Source of the DNA: Macrocystis pyrifera
Taxonomy: Eukaryota; Sar; Phaeophyceae; Laminariales; Laminariaceae
Assembly (NCBI GenBank): GCA_031763025.1
Contig: JASSKH010000006.1
Location: 4,585,691 to 4,649,690 of the forward strand
Length of the DNA stretch: 64,000 bases
Direction: 5' to 3'
Shown: piece after piece, positions 32,280 to 42,900 of the stretch
Layout of the letters: each line of letters opens with the position of its first letter
Position numbering within the stretch: position 1 is the first letter of the stretch
Notes under the pieces: model-generated
What the model was told of the DNA's origin: nothing
What the model saw: the letters and a program-made list of their open reading frames with translations, nothing else
Databases searched by the model: none
Position numbers and translations under genes: made by a program

Positions 32280-33340
32280 TCCGGCATGGCCCTTGCTTCT
32301 TGGATCGTCCGTGGAGCACCCGATTGAGATGTCCCCACAGCATACGCATATTCCGTGAAACCGAAGGAGTCTTCCCTATGGGCGACATAAGGAAACTCCC
32401 CTTTCGCGGTGAATGCATATGAGATACCGCGCAGCTCGCGGACGGTCTTGGCATGAGGGATGTTTGTAGTCGACCTGGTGACAGCACGTGTCGACATGGT
32501 ACCTCGTCCACCACGGGAACCACGCCCACCTGCCGAGCCGCTAGATGTGATGCCTCCCCGCGCAGATCTACCATGCGAAGAGTCACCGCCACTTCGTCTA
32601 CCACGAGACTAACCGCGCCCACGTACAGAACCATCTTCCGTTGCAGCGCCAGACGGAGCAGGACCAGCAGGCGATGAACCAAGCGGCGTCGCAGGACGTG
32701 GACTTGGTGACGTACCAGGAGGAGACGCACCTCCGCCCAGCTCAGGGGGGCTTACTCCTCCAGGCGATGCCGGGTTATCTCCCTCGGGTATACCACCAGA
32801 AATTCCCGGCCCACCGTCAGCAGGAAGAGATCCCGCAGGACCCAGCCCAAGGTCACGAGTAGTTGTTTCACGAATTTGCTCGAGGAGTTCAGTCACAGGC
32901 GGATGCCCAATGTCATGATCAGGAGAGAGCGAATCTACTGAATGATTGAAAGTATGGTTTGGCACGTCTCTCATCATGTTGTCGTGGTCGTCGTACGTGA
33001 ACTCCCCGTCGTCGAAACCACCCTCATCCGACGAAGGCGCTACGGAAGGAGTCTCAATAAATACAATATTTCGACTCTCCCGTACACGCCTCGTCTCAGG
33101 GTTGTAGACCCGGTACGACTTATTGTCCATGCTGTGTCCGACAAGACTTTTTTCCCAAGCACGATGCTCCATCGTCTTGGTGTAGGTCTCGATGTGCAGG
33201 AACGCCGTAGACCCAATCACCCGAAGGTGTCCAAGGTAGGCATTTTTGCCGTAGAGTGCCTTGTACGGCGTCCCGGTTTCCAGGGCGGCGTGAGGAGCCC
33301 GATTGCTTAGATAAACAGCTGTCTGCATTAGCATCCCCAA
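32280..33340 (-). pseudogene. copia #2 integrase C-terminus and linker
   Basis: The frame 33340-32609 has MQTAVYLSNRAPHAALETGT, YKALYGKNAYLGHLRVIG and SRNIVFIETPS, the C-terminal part of copia integrase. A Pro/Gly/Ser-rich linker follows. After a frame change the linker ends with IPHAKTVRELRGISYAF and REDSFGFTEYAYAVG (32497-32243), the usual region just before RT. Confidence 0.85.
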
Positions 33341-34066
33341 AGGAAGTTCGGTAGGGTCGAGTCTGCGAGCGGGCAGCGTACGATGTTCACGATCGTTCGG
33401 CCCTCACGCCCGTTCGCACCGATCTGCTGAGGGGTGTTCGAAGAGGCGAACTCCAGCTTGATGCCGACGTCTTGACAGTACTGACGGAATTCCGCACTAG
33501 TTAGTACCGTACCTTGATCCCCGCGGAGGCAGTGGATGCGCTCGCCAGTAGGAATCACAGTCCCGTTGTTGAACACCGCAAGGGAGTCCACGGAACAGGC
33601 CTTGTCCCTGATGAGAACGATCTCCTTCCAATTGGTCTGCTGGTCAATGCACTTGGTGGCGTACTTGAAACCTCCCAACGCTGAAGGTGTAAAGGGGCCA
33701 AGGGTGACTACTGAAACATGCTGGAAAGGGCGCAAAAAGCCATATGAAGCTTGCTTAGGATGAGGTTGTTGTGTGCTCTTACCGAGCGGGCAGGCACCAT
33801 AGATCCTTAACGACACCGGTGTAGTCGACGCTGTTGTCGGGCGCCTTCTTCAGGACGTCCAAGCTCTCGCTGTTAATATGCCCCATGCGTCGGTGCCAGA
33901 GATCAGCGGACTCCACATTTAAGGCAAGCCCGTCAGGGTTGTCCCAGAGGACCATCTGGCCCCCAGCGCCACCCCCACGCTTTACAACGATGGAGCACAT
34001 GGTCTTCCCTGTTGTGTCGTCCACCGCGAGGGTCTGAATCGGGATACCCACGTCCCCCGACTCCAA
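33328..34066 (-). pseudogene. copia #2 integrase N-terminus and core, catalytic residues lost
   Basis: The upstream frame (34066-33779) contains the pre-integrase zinc segment LWHRRMGHINSESLDVLKK. The next frame (33816-33328) holds the core. Where the first catalytic Asp should be, the sequence reads SVVTLGPF, with Thr or Val in its place. The second Asp is kept in RGDQGTVLTSAEF. The catalytic Glu region reads GANGREGRTIVNIVR, with Gly where Glu is expected. So at least two of the three acidic residues are changed, in line with a long-dead copy. Confidence 0.82.
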
Positions 34067-34400
34067 CCTGGGGTTGGTCGGATGAAACCCCCTTCAACAT
34101 CGCTGCGGTCACGGAGAAAAGGTTGGTGCCCAGCTCCGGTACCATAACGACGAGAAAGGAGACTTGCCGGTCATTCCCACTGTCGTCGGTGACGGCGCCG
34201 ACGATCGTCCCCGTAGTAAAGCCTTTCAGGAGATGCAGGCCGGCGGCATCCATCGTGAGTGGGACCCGAAGGTCTTCGATATCGCGCATGTGGGCCCGCA
34301 GTACTGGTCTAAGCGCAGGGTCTAGGTAATTGTCGGTCGCTCCACTGTCCACCACCATACGGAGCAATGTTCCGTCGGAGCGGAAAGGAGCTGACGGCAA
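33933..34400 (-). pseudogene. copia #2 aspartic protease
   Basis: 155-residue minus-strand frame with MVVDSGATDNYLD (active-site DSG), LHLLKGFTTGTIVG and VPELGTNLFSVTAAMLKG, the typical copia protease end. The last 45 or so residues are out of frame; the true continuation is the frame that starts at 34066. It would cut Gag-Pol into mature proteins. Confidence 0.85.
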
Positions 34401-35817
34401 CCCTACAGGAGTCGCGATGAACGCACCAAAGAACCCTGAAGGTATGTAATGGTCATGCGTAGGTGACTGCGGTTTGGCAGCAGACGCCGCCGGGAGTTGC
34501 TGGGGAACAGCAGGCGACGAGGCGGCCTGAAGACCCAGTAGACGTCGTTAAAAACGACCTCGGGTAGATAGCAACTCAGTGCTCACCGGAAAGGGCTCCT
34601 GGTTGACAGGGTAATGGGAATTTTAGAACGGCCACCGATAGTGCCAGAGGACGCCACGTCGGGCTTCGACCGAGGTCTCTGGGTTCAAGTGTTGGCCTCT
34701 GTCAAGCAAACACCGCGAGCGCTAAAGGATAATCCAAACGTAGTCGGCTCGGACTGGGCCGGTCGTGCCACAGTTGGAGACGAGTTCGTCATGCGCGCGC
34801 CCCCGATGTTGGCGATGTTGCCTGCTGACTGCAGCAGTGCCAGGTTTGCAGCCAAACCTGGGAGCGCCTTCTGCTTTTGCGCTCGCAGCTCCTGTTGTTC
34901 ATGACACTCAGCATCGCTGTCCGTCTTGGTTTTGTGGTAGGAACACCACTTCGGGTGGTTGCTCCCCCTACCTCCAGTGCTTCGCTTGGGCTTCCTCCCT
35001 GTTGGCTTTCCATGCTTTGATGGTTACTTCTTGGCTGGTAGGGGGCAATCGCGCAGGAAGTGCCCGTACTCCAGACACCGGTGGCACTGGTCGGTCTAGG
35101 ACGCAATCGCCATCGCGACCCCCCGGCCAGAGACCACGGGCCCCGACGCGCTGCGCGACTGCTGGTCTACATAAAAGCGGTTCGCCGTCTCCTGCAGGAG
35201 GTCCACATAAGTAAACTCATCCCGGTAGTGCATCTCCTGGATGAATTTGAATTCTGGGGCCTTGATCAGGCCCGACAGCACTATGCGTAGGCATACCGCG
35301 TCAGAACCTTCCTCCTCCAGCACCTTGAGGCGAAGTTCGAGATCCCAACCCTTCGTGAAGAAGTCTATGGGATCACCGCCATGAAGGTGTCTCAAGTTGA
35401 AAAGCTCGGTGTGACACGCACGCCGAGCCTCCTGTCACACCGAGCCTCCTGAGTTGGAGCGTCGAAACGCTCGTTTAGGGCTTTCAAAGTCGCTGCCCCA
35501 TCCCCCATAGCACAGGCCTCCGTCCCTTCGTGAGTACGAACGGTTAGCTGTGCTGACCCGGAGGTCACGAAGAAGAGGGGGGAGTATAGGCGGCCGTTAG
35601 CCTCGTCCCACGCGGTCACAGTTCCCTCGTTTGGTGCGGTTGCCGATGGGCGCTCCTTCTCATCGCGGACGGGAAGAAGCTCTGGCGCGTGGAGAATGAT
35701 TGCTTGTCGAAGCTTGGTCTTCCATTCGCGAAAACCCGAATGTCCCGAGCATTTCCCAATGGAGTCCAGCATATGGTGGAGCCCGGAGCGCGATTGTTCC
35801 GCCATTGCTGAAGCCAA
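34401..35817 (-). pseudogene. copia #2 Gag with zinc knuckle
   Basis: Starts at the ATG at 35817 (MASAMAEQSRS). The first frame has FREWKTKLRQAIILHAPELL; the second (35395-35096) has GGDPIDFFTKGWDLELRLK and VCLRIVLSGLIKAPEFKFIQ. The shift between them lies at an imperfect 17-bp tandem duplication (35423-35450). The second frame stops at a TAG (35096-35098), and in the same frame just after it comes the zinc knuckle CHRCLEYGHFLRDC (CX2CX4HX4C). Further down is a second Cys/His patch (CSYHKTKTDSDAEC) before the protease. Confidence 0.82.
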
Positions 35818-36675
35818 GGTACCACGAAGCTCCGCAGCTTACAAGCCATGTCCGGTGGAAGCAATCCTGCGTCCGTCCGGAATACTGCGCTCCTTCCGAG
35901 CACAGTTATACCCTACCGCATATGGCTAGGCTGCGGTGTTGCGGCGACGGAGGTGCCACCTCCGGCCTCATCCTGCAGGCACACGGGTACGATGTACTGC
36001 TCATACTTGCTACGCGTCTTTCAGCGTAGACTTGTGGCTGCTGCACGGATGCAAACAGGCCTGGTCAGATCCTCAGCCTACACAAGTACCGATCAAAACA
36101 ACCAGCACGCGGAAGATTGTTTGGACAGACCTACCTCCCGTATACTACGCGCAGGTAAATTCACGTGAGTCGACCACGTGTGCGTAGCTGTAGCAGCGGA
36201 ACGGCTACCAGCTGTCAGTCGTATCCTCAACCCACACACGCTACCATGCCGGCAACTCCGCACGTGGAAGATGTCTTGGACAGACTACGCCCGGCGAAAA
36301 TACCACGCGCAGGCTATTTCAGTAGTCAGTTGAAGACACGCAGGGCACCGTCGAGGCACTTCGCGCGTACAGAACCAACAACCCACACAACCCTATTCGC
36401 CAACCGAAGTCAACGCCTAAACATTTTGCTCCCGAATGCGTTACACAAACTGTTGCGTTACGAAAGTGCAGCCGAGAGCCAAGGTGGTCAGTCCGGGCCC
36501 AATACGCAAGCGGGTTGACTCCGTGTGGCCTCCAACAGAAAGCTGGCTCTTCCAGCAGTAGCTCCCCGCGGAAAATATCCTCTGGAAGACGTGTGTGCTC
36601 TACAGCACTCGACGACAGCAGAAGTCGCAGTCGCCGCAGGCCTTCACCCAGACAGACTGTCGGGGCTCATCAACC
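35818..36675 (-). other. copia #2 5' leader and primer-binding site
   Basis: About 860 bp of non-coding sequence between the 5' LTR and gag. Directly after the LTR the minus strand reads GGTTGATGAGCCCCG (rc of 36661-36675), close to the complement of the initiator tRNA-Met anticodon arm, which primes several copia elements. No gene in the rest. Confidence 0.6.
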
Positions 36676-37128
36676 TATTGTGGATATTGTGATGTACCCG
36701 GGCACAGTGGCTGAGAGGCTGTATCGGCGACGTTAGTCGAGGTGATGACACGTCTGAGAGTGTAGCCTGGAAGAAGAGAGTCCTTCCACAGTGCGAAGAA
36801 GATGTAGAGATATTGTAACACTGGCCCATAGATGGCCAACACACAGATGTAAACCACAGAGTGTGCAGGAGCCGAGACGATGGCTGTTTCCTAGAGATGA
36901 CTAGGACAGCTACGAGAGAAACACGAGAGACACACGAGAGAGTGATCCACCTATCCACACGAGAGAGTGATCTACTCGGCTAGCAAGCAGAGTACTCTAC
37001 GGAAGTAATTCCTCCGCGTATACTTACGTACGTTACATTCGAACAGACACATATGAGATCTACGATATACAAGAGCAGTGCTACTGAAAATTGACTCATA
37101 CTGGCTATGAGCTAACATTTCCATATCA
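36676..37128 (-). repeat. 5' LTR of copia #2
   Basis: 453 bp, the partner of 30424-30896. On the minus strand it begins TGATATGGAAATG and ends near CCACAATA. Confidence 0.92.
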
Positions 37129-37133
37129 GACCC
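37129..37133 (-). repeat. Target-site duplication of copia #2, right
   Basis: GGGTC on the minus strand; the partner at 30419-30423 is GGATC. Confidence 0.7.
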
Positions 37134-37620
37134 GTATACCATGGTCTCCATTACCTAGGCTTTGAGCATCCGTACTTCGAACCGGAGGGGTGAGGTGGGC
37201 TGATCCTACAGTGGCAAACTTTACCGGCTGAAGCGTATGTTGGCCAGCAGCACGCGACGGTTGATTTCAGAAGTAAGGTCGGCGTTCTCGCACACAGTTG
37301 CCCCACGGCACACAAACTTGGCGGTGTGTTTGTACGTCTGGCCGGCTGCCTCAGTGACGAAAACGACCCTGTCCACATGTTTCGTAACCAGGTACATGGT
37401 CTCCGCCTTGGCTTCCGAAACTGTCAATCCGAACGAACCACACATTGTACCGATATCTGACATAATCTTCGCGAGGGTGTTCGTCGATCTGGAAACGATT
37501 CCCGCGTCTTCTGCACACATTATTCCCCAGATATGTATGTGTTCCTCAAATGTATACGCGCAGGTAATTGACGACGCATTCCTGAGGGTGCTAGCGTCCC
37601 CTTAACAGCCTTCTCTCCTC
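37134..37620 (-). pseudogene. LINE ORF2 reverse-transcriptase fragment (upstream of copia #2)
   Basis: The minus-strand frame contains HIHIWGIMCAEDAGIVSRS, then FGLTVSEAKAETMYLVTKH, AGQTYKHTAKFVCRG and NADLTSEINRRVLLANIRFS. After TAA and TAG stops come PLRFEVRMLKA and METMVYGS next to the copia LTR. This is the catalytic and thumb region of an L1-like RT. The catalytic (Y/F)ADD is CAED here, so the second Asp pair is damaged. The protein continues at 29985-30418 beyond the inserted element. Confidence 0.75.
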
Positions 37621-39883
37621 ACTCACATCCCAGTACAAAAGATTTGCGTTTCTTACAGACATTTCTATGGTCTATCGATGAGCTGCTTCACATCTCCACA
37701 ACGTATATATTCCTGCATCCTGCGTCCTTACAAAGCTAGGTCTTCTGTAACTCCGTTGCACGCCGGCCGAACGTCGGCGAGGCGGAGATTTCCGCCGTTC
37801 ACTCTCTGATTCCTCCAAAAAATACTGGGGAAAGCGCTTTCCGGGCGTGATAAGCGTTTGGTAAATCATGGTTCTTTCAGCACGAAGCAGCGTTTGTGCG
37901 AGCTGAAACACAATCACCGGGCGATATCCTTCCTCGCAAGGGTAACCTCAAATAGTACGCTTTCCGGGGGTGGTTTTCGTGTTTACACTCGGCAAGGGAA
38001 AGCCAATATCAACTATACTGCCCACCCTACGAGTCCCTGATCAAGCACGTTCGGCGAAGCAGGAGTTTCTTTCATATGTGGCAGGGCGGGCTCGAAGGCA
38101 ATATGGTAAATATGTCGACAGGTGGGGTGTCGACCCGAGAGGGAAGACGGACGAAAGGTCACGCCGTTAGAACGGCTGACATCTTGGTCGTAGAGTTATC
38201 CGAGCACTGTTTTATGGCGATACCGAGAGGAAGACGTGTTTGATGACGTGCGGATATAACCCCGACAAGCCCGGAAACGACAGTCATAGGGGCAAAAGGT
38301 GTAGCTCTAAGGGAAATACGTGCGCGCTGTTGTGTGGGTGCAGGGAAAACGAGCGATCTCGTGAGCTACGTACAGTGACAGTTGACGCTTTTAACTTCAA
38401 CAGCGAGCTGCTTTTGTTTGGGCATGTTTCGAACGTTGCCGTACATTTCGCATCTGTATCTTGCCCGTTACGAGCTACTTTAGTTTATCCAATGGGCGCC
38501 CGCCTGTCTCAAGACAAAAAGTACGAACAATACAAAAATTGACTCAAGAAACACAACTCAAAAGTGGGACCATTTCTAAAACCTATGCAAAATAGTTACA
38601 TCAAGGTCGTATAGAAAATAAGACATGTAGCCTGGACACCAATTGACGTTTCTTAACACCGAGCGCCCACTGCTGTATAATGAAAAACACAAAAACCAAG
38701 GCAAGCTAATTTAACATTGTTGTAGTTTCCTGTTATTGTTAGTGAATACCCGACGCTCTGTCCATTTCCGCTGATGGTTGTAGTTCTGGTTTCGACGTTA
38801 AATCGTGTACGCCCTGTCTTCAGCTTGTCTAACCCCTTCATGACCCTAAGCGAAAACCGGTTGTCCGAGTACCCGGGTTTACCTGAGTACTCGTTGAACC
38901 CGTATGATTTTAAGTCAACTCGGGTTATCCGCGACGAGCTCGGGTTTTATTTTCGGAATTATCCGAGTACCCGTTTGTGACGGCTGGTCGCCGGGGTACA
39001 CTTATATACCGTGTACCAACAACTCGAGTATACTCTGATACTCGGTTAGAAGTGTGATGCGATTTCGTTATAAACCCGCTGATTCCTCGGAGATGGTGTT
39101 TATTACCAACACGTGTATCTGTGTTTGTTAGGACGCCGAACATAACATAAGTAGGGTAACAAAGGCTTCATAGTCTGGCGCTATCCTGTCACGAGACCAG
39201 TTCATGCCGACGCCTCCGTAGAAGTAGCCATGATATTTAGCTTCTCAAAGCAATATGTGTGACCCCGGCGATGGGTTGACATTCTAGCCATCCATTTCTG
39301 CCGATGGTTGTATACCTTTTACAGTAGCTCTGGTTTTGGTTCCTCGTCTTTTGTGTAACCGTTGTCGAATCCTTGGTCTCTAACCTGACCCTCTGGTTCT
39401 CGTTTACTCTTGGACGGGTTGGAAGCTTGATAATATTGCTGCGATTTTCTGCCCAGCCCGAGAGTAGGTTGCCGCATGTTTTTATGTTCGACTATTTTCG
39501 TTTATCCTTGCGTTTCTTAACAACAACCTGTCGGTGTCGTGCTCTTCTTCCTACCCCTATTGTACGTGTCTTGCAACAGTGTTCGGACCCAAGGACATCG
39601 GCGGCGACACATACTGTACGTGCAGAGGTGGATTTCACACGAGGTAAAAGTATTTAGAGAGATATAATGGGTTGTTGTCTTGTTGCCCTGTACTGATGCA
39701 CGTGCTATTTGTCAATACAGCGTCTTAATTTAGGCTCGGTTGGAATGTGCGGGTTAGTCCTCTGCGTCGACGTACCATTCGCAAGGTGTGAACACATTTT
39801 TTTTAAGCGTTAACCCATGCGCTGGTAGATCACTCAGCTTGAGCTCGGGAGTCCCTCTTGGTTGTAATATACCGGGGTACTCA
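37621..39883. other. No gene recognised
   Basis: Short frames only. The part 38860-39045 is crowded with CGAGTACCCG, CGGGTT and ACTCGGGTT words like those near 16.2-16.35 kb, probably a decayed repeat. Confidence 0.35.
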
Positions 39884-39927
39884 TGTCATGAATGGCCGTA
39901 GTCGTATGTCCTTAACGAGGGGGGTTA
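39884..39927 (+). repeat. Dispersed repeat with CATGAATGGCCGTAGTC, copy 2 (short)
   Basis: Shares CATGAATGGCCGTAGTCGTATG with 47251-47311 and 7597-7660, then diverges. A further piece, CTTGTGACGCGGACTTGCA (40386), resembles one after the third copy (47427). Confidence 0.5.
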
Positions 39928-42900
39928 TATAAGGTGGAGAAGAAACAGCCGAATGTGAATGCACACATGAATGCCATAGTATTTTTTGTTTTACAGCGAG
40001 CGCCAATTTCGGAGAATCTTGCTCCTTGAATACATCATGATAGCATGTAAACGATAGTACGAGGTGGAGGCTTTGCCAATCTGGCACCTGATAGTGAATG
40101 ACAACGTGCTTTTTATGAATTGGAGAATGCAATCATTGGCGTTTTTTTTTCTTGATTGTTGCTGTATCACAATCTGTGACCACGTAACTTATTTGGATAT
40201 CTCTGGGATACCAAAAGAGGACGGACACTATGTATACTGTGATGTAGTAAGGCAAGAAATACGGTATACTGTGAAGACAACACACGCATATGCGTGCTGT
40301 TTGAGTTGCTTGCGTTTGTTTTTTTGTAAGTGTCTGTATGTGCCCTTACATTTATATGAAGGAAAAGCTGTATCCTATAGAACTGCTTGTGACGCGGACT
40401 TGCAAATACACAGCATATTGAACAAGGTTTTGCGTTTTCCGTTGTGATCCTTTTGGGGGGGGAAGGGGGGGGCTTTGCATAGTCGAGGACTTTTCCCTAT
40501 TTTTGGGATGTATCGTATGTATGTGCGTGTGCGTTTCGAGCAATGTGTCCGACACGCGTACGTAATAAATTTAATAATGATGAGGAGCGCGAAGTGCGCA
40601 GCGCAGCCCCTTTTTTTTTCTTGGATTTTTCGGAGAAAAAAATGCCTCTTCATAGCGGCTCGGATACGAGGGTAGGGTGCCTTGCTTTTGAGTGGTGGTG
40701 CATTATTAATACGAAATGCTGTGGTAATGCCTATTGGTACAACCACCGTAGTGAAAAATACGACGGTAGGTACGCCTATAGTAGCAGTAACAAGAGTAGT
40801 GGTAGCATCTCTAACAGATAGTACTTTCCTCCGCGAGTATGACACAGGAGCACCTTTCATATGTACATTATGCGTTGCGTATGATTAGCAGTAGGTCGTA
40901 GTTTTCTCACAGCACTAAAAGACACAGGAGGAGGAGTACAATCAATATGATAATGATGCCCCCCCCCCCCCTCGCAGAAAAGCTGCTGCGCTGCTATGCA
41001 TTGTAGCCACATGACATAATCAATTAAAGTGTGATATAAACTGAACACGACGGTGTCCAACCGCTGGAGATTTTGAAAGGAGACCAGGCCCACGGGCTAC
41101 CGTGTGCATGCCTGCTTCTGTGCAACCGGTGCTCGTTGGAACCGGTGCTCTGCAGGTGTCGCACTGATAAAAATAAGGCATGGACGCAGTCTATCTTCCG
41201 GCACGGACAAACGAGCACACTGACAGACACACAACAGCAGTCAAACACTAAATGGAGGAAGCCTCACGCACGCCGCTATGAAGAGGCGTTCAAGCCAAAG
41301 GCATAAAACGGCCTTGGTCGCTGCTCTCCCTCGGCGTTAACTCGTCACAGCAGTTTATTAGTGTGATCAGGTGGTTCGTTCGCCGTACGACAAAACGCAG
41401 AACTGACTTCAATGGAACAAACAGTGCCTCTATTCTCAAACAGCATTGTACTCCCTGCAACAGATACGCGCGTACACACACACGAACACATTCTTCACAA
41501 CAGTAGTACATATAGTCGTAGCATGGTAAGAGCTACGTATACAATACCGTACATTAATCATCACAACGAAGCAGCACGGCATAAGAGTGAACGCCAAACA
41601 CCCCGAACAACGATATATATAAAACACGCCTCATCGACAAAAGCACATACCAGATATCATCCAACCGGTAACAATACCCGCAAGAACTACTCGCTAGAAC
41701 GAATCAAAACAGGAACAACATGCCGCGTCCCTTCCTATACATCACATACCCACAAATAAGCGATATAAAACGCATCACAACAAGCTCATTGGGCATATAC
41801 ATAGTACTGGCATACCTTTAGTTTTCTATGTACAGCATTTAAGCAGCCAATACCCAACCGACATCGCCTGCAAAGTTCAGATGGATGCAAACCCTCTACA
41901 CTACCTGGAGCTTCCCCCCATGCTACGTCCAAGACTATCCGTTCCGTGGGCTTGGGTAGGCTGGATTGCAAAACCTCAGCTCCCGCCACCACCCCCGCCC
42001 CTGCCCCCGCCGCGCTTCTCCCCACACCACCCTCTGCAGAGGTCTCGACTGACTGGAAACGCCACTCTCAGCGCCACGCCTGCTCCCGCCCCCGTACCCG
42101 ATCCTGCCCCCGCTCCCACCCCCGTCCTAGTCTCGGTCCCAACATCCGTGCATGCCGCCGCTTGTCCCTAGCCGTTGCAGCAATACGGAGCGTGCCGTCC
42201 ATGACAAGACCAAAAATCCGGCATGCGGCATGAATCCCAGGAGCATGCAATCCTTGTCCTCTTTAACGATCGCAAACGAAAATGTAATGAGAAGGAAGGA
42301 GCAGGGACAGTTAAATAATTAGATAGAGGAAAAGCAGAATTAGCACAGAAGGGAGTAAGACCACGTGCATAGATTCCCATTTTGTTTCGGTTTCCCTTGG
42401 TTTTCTTTTTCGGGGAATGTTTTGTTTCTCAGTGTTCAACGTTGAAGCTCATGCCGCACATTGTCGGATGGCGAACGCAATCACAAGAACTACAAACAAG
42501 TCCGCATGACGCGTTTATTCAAATTGCCGGCGTCAACGATCTACTGCGGAGACCAGCTGAAAGTTCAGAAACATTACCCCAACAGCGGCAACAAGAGTAG
42601 AACATAGCAAAACACCCGTCATGCAATGAAAACGATGTAAGAAAGCTTTCGCAGCGTTGCTGTTCAACAGGCACCCTGCGTACTTCTCACCTTTTGGTCC
42701 CCGGCCTTGAAGTGGGTATTTACCACGGCGCCATGGAAGGTGTAGAGATCAGAGCCCCACGGCTGAACTTCCACGCTGGCTACGTAGTACTTGCCGCCAA
42801 CTCGGCTGTTGCGTTCAACAGTCCACTGACCCTCTACGAACAGAATTTACCTTGTCAAGTCCCTGGGCTCTTGACCTGCTTAACGCGACGTTGCAATAAC

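Larger units (their letters stand above)
30424..37128 (-). mobile_element. Ty1/copia retrotransposon #2, defective, inside a LINE relic
   Basis: 6705 bp on the minus strand, with LTRs at 36676-37128 and 30424-30896 that differ by several substitutions and an indel of about 20 bp. It is therefore older than the gypsy insertion. Gag, zinc knuckle, protease, integrase, part of RT and RNase H can be traced in that order. Damage includes two short tandem duplications that shift frame, loss of about the first half of RT, a TAG before the zinc knuckle, and changed integrase catalytic residues. It cannot move on its own. Confidence 0.93.

Noticed and set aside
41881-42233. Pro-rich and Ala/Gly-rich frames
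   Set aside because: Overlapping frames on both strands with the same compositional bias; no motif.
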